Positions 11,473 through 23,955 of a DNA stretch of 64,000 nt are shown here, one piece after another; the first letter of the stretch is position 1, and each line of letters opens with the position of its first letter. The translations under genes were made by a program, and so were the position numbers. Below the pieces are notes generated by a model. It saw only the letters and a program-made list of their open reading frames with translations, ran no database searches and was not told the origin of the DNA. This DNA comes from Anseranas semipalmata (lineage: Eukaryota; Chordata; Aves; Anseriformes; Anseranatidae): contig VXAA01003136.1 of the NCBI GenBank assembly GCA_013399115.1, forward strand, positions 185,229 through 249,228, read 5' to 3'.

Positions 11473-13046
11473 ATTACAACCTTCAAATGCAAAACAGTGA
11501 TATGTAGGTTTTTGTATGTACTGATAAGCCATGGAGATGTCACTTGAAAGCAGCCCATACAGAAGAGGGTTGTATCTGGAAAACTTTCTGCCCTAGATTT
11601 TACTCATTTCCAGCTTTTCCCAGACCTCACCCTTCCTTTTGGTGCAGTGTGTGGGTGGATCAGTTGCTCTTTGATCCAAAGTTCTTCACTGTGGAAGACA
11701 TTTCTGCTGACTAGAGTGAGGCTGGATGGAAGGTGTGTGTCTATGTTTAAGAAGGTAGTGTAGCTTAACATATGAATGATGAGATTTTCTCTAATGAAAA
11801 AAAAATATTTAAAATAACACAAGTCTAAAATTGATTCTGCTAGTGCTTATGTATACTTCATATAATACATACACAACTGTTTACATTATAATGTCCTTAG
11901 TTACATTTAGAGTTGAGCAAATTGAAAAGATATTATCCGTTAATGTTTTAAAGAAAAATACTCTCAAGTAATTCAGCATGCTCCACCAAAGACAAGTGTA
12001 TAATAAAGAACAGCATTCATTGAGTTATTCTTATGTTTTATAATAAGAAAAATGTTTTGATGAAAAGAGGTTCCATCTTACCATTTGTGTTATAAAACAC
12101 TCAAAACCTAATTTCTTTTTGATGACTGTCTGCTACATTAGCTTCTCTGAACTGAAAAGTAGATCCAGATAAACTCCCATTTCTCAAAAGGTGGAGAAAA
12201 AGTCAGAGTTTAGGTTTCATTTGCATTATAAGTTTGTGAGTAAGTCAGAAAATGGAGTGTGTAATGGGTCACTCTGCAAGGAATCTAGTCATCTTAAGCT
12301 GCTGTCTGTGCAATGGGAATGATACTGTAAACCTGAACAATCTGAGTTCTACTGCATGTGTTGGAAATATTTATAAAGTAATGGTATGGTAACTGGGCTG
12401 TTCCTGATATATGCTGTGTAGTTCCACCTGTTGCAGTGCCCACTTTGTCCTGTGGTTTGGATGTGATCTCTCACTTCTTTTTACATCGTGATGAGAATGA
12501 CTCTTTTGGTTACATTAGTATGGACTTTGCTGTGACTTCCACATTAGGTTCAGGTTCTCCAATAGGACATTTCTTCTGGACTGGGCAAGAGAGGGGAACG
12601 GACCCCCTTCCTTTGTATTCAGCTGGAAAGCGTAAGAAATTTTCCAGAGACCTCTTTACAAACCCAAACAATGATAGAAATTCCCCTTGTTACTTGATCT
12701 CTATAAATAGTGACATAGCTTTGGTGACTAGAAGGCTAAACAAGATGTCTGTCTAATGGCTTTTCTCCTATGGCCTGATGACTTTTTTCCGTTATATTCT
12801 CACAAGCTATTGTGGTAATTAGTATCTGCTGACAATTATGTACAACATAATTTTATATAACACTCTTCTAAACAGACTGTTTCTTTCACAGAGTGTAAAA
12901 CATTAATCATAAAAATTTGCTGTATGTCACTTAACTTCCAGGTTACATCTGTTTATACACATTTGTCTATTTTGTTAGAGAGTTTTATATAAAAACTTTT
13001 AATGTGCACTCAGACTTTTGGAATATCTAATTACATTCTCCAAAAG

Positions 13047-13065
13047 AAAAAAAAAAAAAAAAAAA
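13047..13065. repeat. Poly(A) tract, A19
   Basis: Homopolymer with a GAGGGAGG flank. No associated retroelement is recognised. Confidence 0.95.
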
Positions 13066-13478
13066 GAGGGAGGAAAGGGACTTATTGAAAAGAAAATATT
13101 TGAAATAGTGGAGGCTTATTTTTCAGGCCCTTGTTTTCTCCGAGTATTTTTGGCAAGATGTTCATTCTCTTTTAAGGTCCATTGCTAATGCACAAAAGCT
13201 CAGAAGCTCAGGCATGCAACTTCTCCTCTTGCGGTAGTATATTGTAATGATGTACAGTATTATTGATGCAGGGACCCTCAGACTTTGGGCTGCTGGGAAA
13301 TGCACTCACCTAAGATCAACTTTTCACATTTGATTTTCCCTGACAGTTTTCCGTAAACCTTCAGTAGTACAGGAGAGTCAATTTCGAACCAACATTTTCA
13401 GTAATTGGAGTTTGTGGGGTTTTGTTTTTTCTTTTTTGCTTTAATTAAAACAAAGACTACCAAACTATTTCTTTTCTG

Positions 13479-13508
<30 letters not shown>
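13479..13508. repeat. Poly(A) tract, about A30, with nearby N
   Basis: This is the longest homopolymer in the window, followed by GAAGAA and an undetermined base at 13515. The stated length is unreliable because long homopolymers are hard to sequence and assemble. Confidence 0.9.
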
Positions 13509-13510
<2 letters not shown>

Positions 13511-14803
13511 AGAANACGTGAAGATGTAGAGAAAAGCAAGCCATTCTTGAGATTTCACAACCTTGACCAGTCTTTTTTATGGGCAAGGCAAAAGCATAGC
13601 ATCAGACAGAGGGACACAGTCTGTGAAAGGCTCCACGATTTGAAATCTGATGCTTCCTGCAGGGAGCTTTGTCATCTCCCTGCCTGCCTACCCATTTCCC
13701 TCTTGTACTCATGCATGGAGTCACTACCACATCCAACTGTGTTTGACTTAGTGGTCAGGTAGTGCTGGCACACAGTTTTGTGTGGGGCCACAACGTGCAA
13801 AGGAACTTACTGTCTGATTTTCGCTATGAAAAGACCCGTGCTCCCACCTATGTTATTAAAATGGGACTGACGAGACCACAACAACCAGACCTGCTTTCCT
13901 TCAGGTATTACTAGGAGACAAAAGGGCTGGAATTGGTACTTGAATAATGACTCACTGGAAGACTTGGAAGACAAAGTGACAAATGTGGCTCCTGTGTAAT
14001 GACTTGCAGGACAAGCCTCCATGGAGGCCCATTTGAAGATGGCATAATTTAGAGCAACCCTGTAATTGTTGCAAGCTGTGTCCATGGCTGACATCCAAGC
14101 TGAGAGTCAGCAAAAGTAGATGAAAGCAACCAGCATTGTTTCCTCTATGCCTCTTGCACCAATGAACTCTATTATTGTTTCTCACCTATGACTTGTGAAT
14201 GTAATAATAATTTGGACCTTTCTGTTCTGGCATATTCTTTAGTATACCATTCCTAGGCCAACTCAAAATCACCATAGCATAAAAAGATTGTTCTCAACAG
14301 CTCTTTTATGCTGTTGATTTGAAATACTTTGAAAACTATTAGATTGTTCCAGGCTTACCAGGATATTTCCATAAAAATAAGCTGCATGCCAAAGAATCTG
14401 AGATTCATATATTACAGGATATGGTCTCCTCACACCCTCCGCCTACTCATTTGGAAGTGTCTCATGGTTTTCCTGCATCATTTGACACATCTGTAGTCAT
14501 TTAATTGTTCTAGCCTTTCAGACTGTATTGTGAAACAATTGCTTACAGGACTCATTAAAAGAAAATATAACAAAAAATTCCCATGCGTTGTACCTCCTCC
14601 ACAGTAACATAAGCACTGGAAACTTGCAGGGTATCCAAAACTTTTTTTTTTTTTTTTAAACAGGACATTTAGACCTGTGTTAGAGTAGGCAGCCAGCATG
14701 CAGCATGAGTACTTGGACATTATTTCTATATGTCTAAACAAGTCGTGAGTGGAATGAGACATTGCATGGGATATTTTAATTGTTATTTGTTTATTCCAGT
14801 TTT

Positions 14804-14947
14804 GGCCCTGACTCAGAAAGGTACTTAACCACTTTTTTATGTCAGCCCTCAACTAGAAAAGCCTTTTCTTAAGTCCTGTTGAAATGAGTGGAAACTAAAC
14901 ATATGCTCAGAGGTAAGCATTAGCTTGAGACTTTTTGCTGACTGGGA
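14804..14947. mobile_element. Palindromic MITE-like element, copy 1
   Basis: The segment begins GGCCCTGACTCAGAAAGGTA and ends TTTTTGCTGACTGGGAC. The right end, reverse-complemented, aligns with the left end (GTCCCAGTCAGCAAAAAG against GGCCCTGACTCAGAAAGG). The centre carries CCTGTTGAAATGAGTGG and AACATATGCTCAGAGGTAAG. It follows a short palindromic repeat that I know to be abundant in turtle and crocodilian DNA, with outer arms like GGCCCTGATTCAGCAAAGCA and a centre like CCATTGACTTCAATGGG. A second copy lies at 33672-33802. The copy is diverged and has no coding capacity. I do not assign a family name. Confidence 0.65.
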
Positions 14948-15596
14948 CATTCTCTTAAACTAGTCTTTGGAAGTTCACCTGGCAAGAGATGTTATTGGAG
15001 TGCATCTGTTTATCTCAATTAGTATTGTGTCATACAGAACCAAACACATTGCCAAATGCTTGAAATTCCACCATTCCCTCTTTCACTCCTTAGCAGAGAA
15101 GAGAACTCCCTGCATCTCTGGCTGAGATACCAAACATCTGGCAGATCTCTGAATTCCCATCTGACTCAAGGTCATAGAACAAGACACTTGATATTGATGC
15201 TGAACTAGGCTTCTGCAATGTAATGGATGTCTCTAGTTGCAAATGTTTAGAATTGATTGTAAAAAAGATGTTAAACAGTTTCTGTTGAAACATGCATTAT
15301 TGCAGACACAAATGTGACTCATAGGCTGATGGGAGCCTATCTGGAGAGTGTCACAGGGAATATATAATAATACTGCTAAGGTTTTGAGGGAAGGAACACA
15401 TCTGAATCAATCCAAAAATAAACTGTCTACTCACAAGTCGAGATCATGAGAATCTTTTGGATGGAATTTGGTAGTGACACTCAGAGTGACAGGCAAATCA
15501 GCAACCTTAATGTGAAAAAGGTTCAGCAGTAGGAAAGTAAAAATTAAACATTCTTTGTTTTCTACCCTCTTTGTAATGAGCTTGTTTAACACAACT

Positions 15597-15642
15597 ATTT
15601 TCTCTGAGGTGAAATGTTTTATTTTCTCTGAGGTAATGTTTT
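15597..15642. repeat. Imperfect tandem duplication, 24 + 22 bp
   Basis: The unit starting ATTTTCTCTGAGGT and ending AATGTTTT occurs twice in direct succession. The second copy lacks a GA dinucleotide. Confidence 0.9.
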
Positions 15643-17615
15643 GGAAATACCAGAAGAGTCTTGCCACATCTATAAATGTATTTTATATTGACTTTATGAC
15701 AGGGTATATAACAATGGAATCTATCGTATGGTACTTGAAGCAATGCTAGATGTATGGTTTTCTTAGCTTAATAGATAAGACTCAAGTGATGAACAAGCTT
15801 CTCCAACAATGGATCTTATATTTAAAACAGACCTAAAAAGTATTGTGCTCCTTCTCAGAGTACCAGGTAAGTCTCTCTTTATTCCAGTCTGTCCATATTT
15901 TTGCCGTATTTGTCATGACATTTGACAGCCTGGAGACTTGAATCTCCTCCAGTTCAGCTTTCCGGGTACACGAATATAGTAATGATGAGTAGAATGAGCT
16001 TTGGTTAAAGTTCAGGCTCTCAGGCTTTGACCATTTGCAGTGGTCTTTGGAGTGGCTCTCTGCCTTGAGAGCCAGGGATCTCAAATGCTGGCCCTTGCAG
16101 CTTGCTTGGGGCTGGCAGGAGGAATCACAGTCTTCCCCCCAAAACAGCAAGGCTAGGCAGGATATGTCCTCAGGCAGATGCTGTGAGATCCCATGAGAAC
16201 TGAGAGGTGTCTTTTTGTTCTTCTTCTCTTCATCCCTAATCACTTTCTCCTTATTTTTACTGTGATTTCTTCTGCCTCTGACCCCAGAACCATATGTTGG
16301 ATTTGGCAACCACCTCAGCAGTTCTAAGTGAAACATAGTAGGTTCCACAACTGATCATTTCCAAGGTAACTTAATTTCATCAGAAAACCACTGGCTTTCT
16401 CTGGATCTAATCCTTGCCCTAATGAGTGGGAAACAATAATCTAGAACAGTTTTTGTTGGGACACCCCACTGCCAAAGATGTTTAGCAAGTCTTCATTACC
16501 TGGGGACAAACAAGGAAAATTATAATTTAATAAACATGGCAACAAGGTTTGTAATGAACATGAACAATTGTAGGCAAGCAAAAACAATACAGTGGCTTTG
16601 CAAATCCCTCCCCAAAGGTTAGTAGTGTTTAACGACACAGGTGCTTCTCTGTGCACCTACTGTTACACTGTACGCCTTATAAACTGTGCCTCAGTATTTC
16701 ACTATTTTCATTGCAGGGCCTGATTTGGAGTGTAGACTGCACAGGGGAAATAGGGTATACAGCACAGACTTTATCATACTTCCTGTCTCAGCTGGCTTTC
16801 CAGGAGAAATGTGATGTAAGCACTCTGAGGAGCAGTTTGGTTACATTCAGAAAACAGGTTTTTCTATAGATTTGCTTTCAAATCTGTTTGTTTTTATTGG
16901 TGTATTAGAACAGAGAGAGCATTAAATAGGCTTTGCATAGCTTCAAATAGGTCATGAATGTTTGATGTTTATGATAGATGTAAGAATACACACATGTACC
17001 AGCATAGGTGTATACATATATGCCAACATACAGCCAACACAGAAGTATGTGTGTGAGTGTACTCTAATAGAAAAGTTAGGAAGACTATGAAAACTAATGG
17101 TGTTCATTATTAATTTTTTTTTTTTTTTTAGGTTAAGCAAGAGTTTCATGATTTCTTCTAGTAGTAATAGTATAAAATTGATAAGGGTGTATCTAAAACA
17201 TCAAGGGCTAGCTAAATGCAGTGGATTAGACCAGGCATCTCGTGCAAAGAAAATCCCAGGTGTAACTGTGTTACAGCTAGTCATTTTCCTAGGGCCTGAC
17301 ACATGATGTGTATCTATGCAGCAAATTTAGCAGAGGATATGCAGCTTGTATCATCTCTTCTTTCCTTGTAACCAGTTTTTTTCCAGCTAATGGAAGGAGA
17401 ATGTCATTGGCTTCATCTTTATTCCACCCTCATTCCATCAGGCCCAAACTCTGAGTTGGATAACTCCCAATAGGATCAGGACACATGTGGTCAAAGCATA
17501 TCAATTAAGTAATGCTTCTGAATCAGCACATGGGTTTGTAAAATAGATTTTTACTTGTCCCTAAATTTCTTTATGAGATTAATTCACTGCTCAGCTTACA
17601 TTTCTTTATGAGTAA

Positions 17616-17701
17616 ATGTGCACATGTATGTTTGTGTATATATATATATATATGTTTGTGTATGTATATATATATATATACACAAACATACATGTGCATA
17701 T
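17616..17701. repeat. Long near-perfect hairpin with (TA)n core
   Basis: 17619-17652 is the exact reverse complement of 17665-17698, giving 34 bp of perfect pairing. The outer arms read GTGCACATGTATGTTTGTGT and run into a (TA)n tract. The centre is a 12-nt interval starting TGTTTGTG, and one or two wobble pairs extend the stem inward and outward. It probably arose from expansion and inversion of a TG/TA microsatellite and could extrude as a cruciform. Confidence 0.9.
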
Positions 17702-18313
17702 ATGTATACATAAACCCATTTTTTCCATAACATTAGAGCTCTAAGAGGTGGTGTTTCCAGCTCTTTGTATGTAAGCTGCAAAGAGACATTTACTTTTGTA
17801 TATGTAGTGACAGGAAGTGGGATGTACTAGCTCACATCTGTTAGCCATTAAATATTGAAATAATAACAACAACAATAACAAAATATTATTTTAGCCAGGC
17901 CAACAAGAACAGACATCAGTCATAGAAAGCTGAAGGTGAGTCAAAAGAGGGCCCACATCCAGCTGATTTCTTCAAAGGCAAAATACTATGTACTCTTTCC
18001 TGGTTTTCAGTTCTACAAATACCACCTTCTTGGATCATCATAACATGCCATCAGAATGAGTGGGTTTGAGGATTTCCTGTAGAAAACTATAGAAGCATTC
18101 ATTCTGGCAACAGTGTTCTGAGATGAACAAGCATGGGCCTCAGAGATTTTTGGATTCAGAAAAACAACATTTTTCTTACTCTTCTTTCCACTTACCTTCT
18201 ACCCTTCAGTCTGCTGATTTCTTTCCCAGGAAACTGCTGAATGATTGTAAAATGTATTAATTAGAAATGTGTCATATTTTTTAATAAATATTACCTGAGT
18301 GGTTTACCAAGGC

Positions 18314-18332
18314 TTTTTTTTTTTTTTTTTTT
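18314..18332. repeat. Poly(T) tract, T19
   Basis: Homopolymer with no associated retroelement recognised. Confidence 0.95.
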
Positions 18333-21300
18333 ATAGCTCTTTTGTGATGTTGTATTGCATCACTAGAGAGAACAAGAGGACTGCCTTTCACTAAAATCTG
18401 ATCAAGTCAATAAGAGTAAAAGAGGTTTCAGAAGATTATGCTTCAGGGCATTGCTTTGATAAAGCAATCTATTATTAAATTTAAAGAGAAAGATTGCTCT
18501 TTTGCTGATACGCATGATAGTTGCTATCAGAATGCAGCTGCCATTGCAGAAAACCCTGGCAAGCTGAGGGAACATCATGATTAATTGGAGGACTGGTATT
18601 CACAGAAAATGGCTAGCTGCCAATGGACTGCAAAAGTAAATAGCATCAATTAAGTCAGCATAGCTAATTTTGTCCTGAGCTAGTAATTACTCTCTATGTA
18701 CAATGACCTCTTTATTAAAATAATAGAATGTCGTAGAAAATACAACTGTTGAGTACTATTCAAGCTATTTCTTGATGATTTAATAGATTAAAAGATATGC
18801 ACTGTTTTTTACCCACTTTGGTCACTTTGGCAGATGACTATTTCTACTTGAGTTCTTTATTTTTACTGTGTCTTTTTCATCAATCTATTTGCACATAAAT
18901 AAAAAGGTGGAGTATTTTATAAACATGAAAATGTAAATATTTGGTACAAGTTTGGATCTTAGTTTAGGCTGCTTGTTTGTTTTGTTTTTCAAAGTCACAT
19001 AGTGTTTCTCAAGTTTGAAGTCGAGGATCATGTGGTGGTGTGTTGTTGGTCATCCCTTACTGACAGAAGGACAACACTGAGCTCGCCCTCGAGTGTTCAG
19101 ATTGCTGTGTTTAGAGGGACAGGACAGAGTGTGTCCAAGACAAACTGTTCCAAGCTTTGGGGACCTATTGATGGAAGCAGACCAGCAGGAAAGAGTCCTT
19201 ACAAACCTTTGCTATTTCAGTAGATATCATAGGACTCAACAAGTCAAAGGCCCCTTTACAGTGGATTGTACTCAACCCCGTTTGGCAGGGAATGGTAGGT
19301 GGAATGCATATATGTAGCCTTAACTGCTGAGCTCAGAATATAATGTGGTGTTGGCTGTTCTCTGAGGAATAACAAAATGACCCCAATGATAATAGCACTG
19401 TCTTCTCCAGGTGAAAATGGAGTGGTCTCTGTGTGTTTACATAGTGTGATTAGGCTGTAACCGTGCAGACATGTACCTTCAGTATTTTAACTATCTCATG
19501 CAGAAAGTCAGCAAATTATCTGAATCCTGGCCAGACTTCAAAAGTTCAGGGGTTTGGTTCAGAAAAAGCTGCAGTCACTGATCCAAAGTTTATAAAAGCT
19601 CTCCAGATTTTCTGAGACTGTAAAACTGGGCTGGAGCAGCATTTTTCCTGTAGCTTTCAGCACTTCTGTTTCCCATCCTAGCCGGACAGTGGAATCAAAA
19701 AAACACTTCTTCAGAAATTCCAAGAGCTTAAGAACATTTGGTCCCAGTCTGGTTCTAAAAATGAGTAAAGATCTGTGAGGCTGTCTGGTGGGGTCATATC
19801 TAACCTATCTAGTCTGTCCCATGTTGTCTGCAACTCCCTTCAGATTGAGTTGTACTTTTGTAGCTGGAATCCAGTGTGACACTGAGCATGTACCCCAACA
19901 CACCAGCTTGTCTTCTTTTCCCCACTGTTTAGCAGTTCCTATTAATATAAGAGCTCTTGATTCAGAAACAGATTCTGTTTACTCTTTGATTGTTAACACA
20001 GTATTCTGGTAGAGAAAGAGCCCAACAGTTTGACAGCTGCAATATTACAATGTCAGTGGGGAGTCTTAAACTTCAGAATAGTAGAAAGCATGATCCTAAT
20101 GCCTTGGTGTTTCAGATAGGAAAATGCTGTTTATAATATCACATGACCAAGGCATGGGCTAATCAAGTCATGGGAAGACAATAAATTTCAGCTTCTGTTG
20201 TTAACTCTTTCACAACACTGTGGGATTAAGCTGCAAGAGCTATTCCTGCTTTTTCTTCCTGCCTGGAAAATGCTTTCTTTTTTTCTTTTCTTTTTTTTTT
20301 TAGAGGATAGTTACAAAAGTTGCCGGACCACTGCAACAAGTGGGTCAGTCACCAGGATACTTGTGCATGCCAGCAATCATCACTACCGAGACAACAGCCT
20401 AGGCCCTGTTAGTTCAGCTAAAAGACAATTTGTCAGGTTTGAAAATTTCATTTCTATTTTATCAGGCTAAATACATATATCAAGAAGCAACTTATTCTTA
20501 CCTAAATCTAGGGTCTTTTTAATTTTTTAGCTCATCACGAAAACTAGACTTTTCATGAAGCCTTGGGTGGTGAGGATTAGTATCAGTATAGTCTTAGTTT
20601 CCATTTTCAGTAAAACAGAACTATCTATCATATCCTCATAAGAAATTTCAGGTATGCAGAGGCAGACAAGCTTTTGCAAAGAAACCTCAAGTCACAGATT
20701 CCAGTTCTGCCCTTCAGACTTGAAAACAATTGAATTGCAGATTCAATTTGCATTAAGAGGGGAGAGAGAATTGTTAAGCCAATTACAAAGAGAGGAAGAA
20801 TGTTAACATTCAGTTCTGGACCTGGACTCAGATATTAAGCAGTTCATAAGATTTTGGATCTAAGACTCTGGTATGAATTCATGCCTGTTACTGTGTACAG
20901 TAAGAAACTTTCTGCATCTATGTTCATGCCTTCATTGAGGAACAGACACTACACAGGGCTTCCTGAATCTTCCTGCAGGGACAGGCTGCAGCTGTGCATA
21001 GCCTCTGACTCCTCCAGGGACACCATGTTGTATATTCCATATGAAGGAGCTCTGAGAGGCATTTATTCTTACCAAGACAGAAATCTTCCTGTAATTTCCT
21101 AAAGGATTGAATGCAGCCTAAATATTACAATTGGTTCCCCATGGACCTTAGAAAAATCCCTTAAAATCTTATGTGTAACTTTGAACCACTTGCTACCTTT
21201 CTTTTCATCCCAGGAAGAATTTTCTAAGTTCTTTAGTGTATGTGAAGTCCAAGATATTCAGGTTTATACCACTGTAATGGTACCTCTGTAGATTTTGCCA

Positions 21301-23432
21301 GAATTTTCCTTTATCTGTCTTTAATTAACTATGGTAGTACCCTACAAGAAATCTAAGCATAATTCATTTTTGTGTAGTACTTAGAACTCTTTAAATTGAA
21401 GGAGGTGTAGGAATGCAGTGTTCACTTAATAGGGGTACATTTCCTTGTGGACACGAAGTCAGGTTAAGCAATGAACTGGGAATAGCAGTTGCTGCTTGCT
21501 CATGTCATTAAAACAGCATTTGACTTAGCAGATATATATTTTGTGGAGTGCAACTGGATTTCACATTGTGTTAAATACGATATTTTAAGCTTTATTTTCT
21601 ATTAATAGAGACAGTTAAAAAATAGTAGGGATGTTAATAAAAGCAATGTAAAATTTGACCCCATCATCACAAGATATTTATACCAATTATATGTTCTTTG
21701 GATTCTGAAAGTAGAAGACATGGGGATCAATACTGTGTTTGGACTTATGATGGCCTCTTACAGAGATGAATTTGATCCTTTGTGGATACAATTTTGCCTC
21801 TTTCACTTCTATTCCTTCACTTTTATTCAGCCTTCTCGTATGCATGGTTAAAAAGTTGGTGTAGTAGTGAGGCTTAGAGATTCAGCAAGCCTTCCCACTA
21901 CAAATACTATGCATATGTACTACATGTGCAAGTCCACATTAAAAGAACATTATTAAGATTTCTGAGGCAAGTAATTAAAATTACTGAAGTGAAATTTAAG
22001 ACTGCATGTACAATTTCAGTTCAGGTCATGCATTTGCATTTTAATCATGCAGTTTGTTTTTAAACCACAAGTCCCCTGCATCAGTCGGCATACAAGATAT
22101 ATCAGCTGTTAGGATGCACCAGAGCTGTGAAGTCAAGAAGGCCAGTGCCTTTTGTATGTGGATTTAGAGATTATACGGCTGCATCAAATGAGGTAGAGCT
22201 CTACTGGAAGAGGAAGAATGGTCTCTGCCCATCTTTCTCACAGAACTCCTGTGAGATGACACTAAGCAAGTCTCTAAAACCAGCCTTTTCAAATGTTGCT
22301 GAGAATTTGGAATTCTTTTTCTCTAGATCCCACTCTTAGAGGTGCAAGTGTGAGCAATAGGATCTGTACTTTGGGCATACAATTATTGTGAAAACTTAAG
22401 CCCAGGTGTCAAAACTAAAAAACTGAAATTGATACCATTATTTCAGCTGCAAAATGAAAACTATATGGTGAAGATAATTACTACATATGAAACACTTGGA
22501 TACTATTGTATTGAATATGACAGAAAAAGCCTTGAGGAAATTAATAAAGCTGTCTTGAAAGCAGCTTTTGAGTAAAGTAAAGCAAGTAAAGGCCATGATC
22601 ACATACTAAAGAATAAGTCAAAACACCCAACTGAACATTGTTTTTTTTGTGAGCGCTTTTCATTCTATTCATGAAATGAGACAAAGACCCACACAAAAAC
22701 AAACAAATACAAAAACCACCCACCCTAAAATAACCTGAATGTGTAATCATTGTATCATATATTCACAGAGGGACCAATGTAAGGTCAAGTATATTGTCAT
22801 TTCTGACTTTCTGAGTGTTTGATTTGGCAACTTTAATGCTTTTTATGTGTCACATATGTACTGGGAAAAAAAGTTCTGTAAATTTGTGTTCAGGTCTTTT
22901 TTTTTTTTTTCTTTTTTGTCTTATTCTTAATTCTCAATATCATGAAATAACTCAGCACAGCCCAGTTTCACCTCAGCTTTGAAAGAAATACAGTATTTTA
23001 GATGTGGTTTTGTACTTAGTGAAGAATGTAAATTTGACATAGAAGAACATCAATTCTTTTCAAGGAGAGGTTGGTACTAGCAGCTTTCAGAAATAACTAT
23101 TTTCTCTCATCAAAAGTTAAGTAAGTATGAGCTACGTTTGGAAATACAGCAGACCTTCTCCTGTGAAGATATGAGTACAGTTTCTTTAACTTTTAAAACA
23201 ATATTGGGCAGTTAGTCAGGAAGAAACGGGGAAGAGAGAGATCTAGGCAAAAGCTCCTCTTAGTGAAGTGGAGGGTGAGAAACAGACTGCCTCCATGGAA
23301 GTGCTGTTTTCCTCATACCAGTAATGTTTCTTGCTCCATGTTGCAAGATAATATTTCCTTCTTGATTCTTTACCATTTTCATATATTATTGCCAAGGGAG
23401 CAAGAAGGAGGAAACACGAAAGGGAAGAGAAG

Positions 23433-23450
23433 AAAAAAAAAAAAAAAAAA
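23433..23450. repeat. Poly(A) tract, A18, in purine-rich sequence
   Basis: The tract follows an AAGAAGGAGG-type purine-rich segment. The 145-codon frame that runs through it (23263-23700) encodes a lysine run here and is not supported as a gene. Confidence 0.9.
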
Positions 23451-23935
23451 GAGCTCTATCCATGGGAAGGGGATAACTACTTTAACAGAGTTTGCAGCAG
23501 AAACCCACAGGCATCCCCATGCGCAGATTGCCCTGAAACAACCACGTGTAGCTACAGTCACACACAATATCCTGCTGGGCCTCCCGCCAGAGCTCAGTCC
23601 CCCTAAAAAAGGACAAAGAGGTCTTCAAACTGCCACTCAGTTATCCAAATTACCAGCTTTTGCTCATAAACTAACACCATTGTTCTCTTCTACAGGATGA
23701 GTGGCCACTGACTTGCCAAGTAAGAGGATGTCTACAGAGGTTAAATAAAGGGAATACTGTTACAAAAGTATTTAGACTCTACTCAAAATCAAGAAGGTGG
23801 CAGGGGCTCTGGGGTTTTATTATCATCTTGCAATTATTTCTCCTCAGGAAGTTGTTTTTGCACAAGAAACTTGCAGGATCAGGCTGTTGTTTGACAGACC
23901 TACATGCTGTAACCCTACAGCCTACTGCACAGCCA

Positions 23936-23955
23936 TTTTTTTTTTTTTTTTTTTT
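23936..23955. repeat. Poly(T) tract, T20
   Basis: Homopolymer; no adjoining mobile element is seen. Confidence 0.95.

Larger units (their letters stand above)
7126..14803. other. AT-rich non-coding stretch, no confirmed gene
   Basis: This is mostly unique-looking AT-rich sequence. It contains a 12-bp tandem duplication near 7.76 kb, a tRNA-like SINE relic near 8.1 kb, poly(A) tracts (8631-8651, 13047-13065, 13479-13508), an (AAAAT)n array near 11.4 kb, and a GC-richer patch at 10.86-11.1 kb carrying an open minus-strand frame. A 106-codon plus-strand ORF at 12436-12756 is recorded among the findings but matches nothing I recognise. Confidence 0.5.

Noticed and set aside
13479..13508. Poly(A) tail of a processed retrocopy
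   Set aside because: The upstream sequence holds no recognisable coding or retroelement sequence and no flanking duplication is seen.
23263..23700. 145-codon plus-strand frame
   Set aside because: It runs through an A18 tract that yields a lysine run, has no recognisable domain, and its openness is helped by low complexity.
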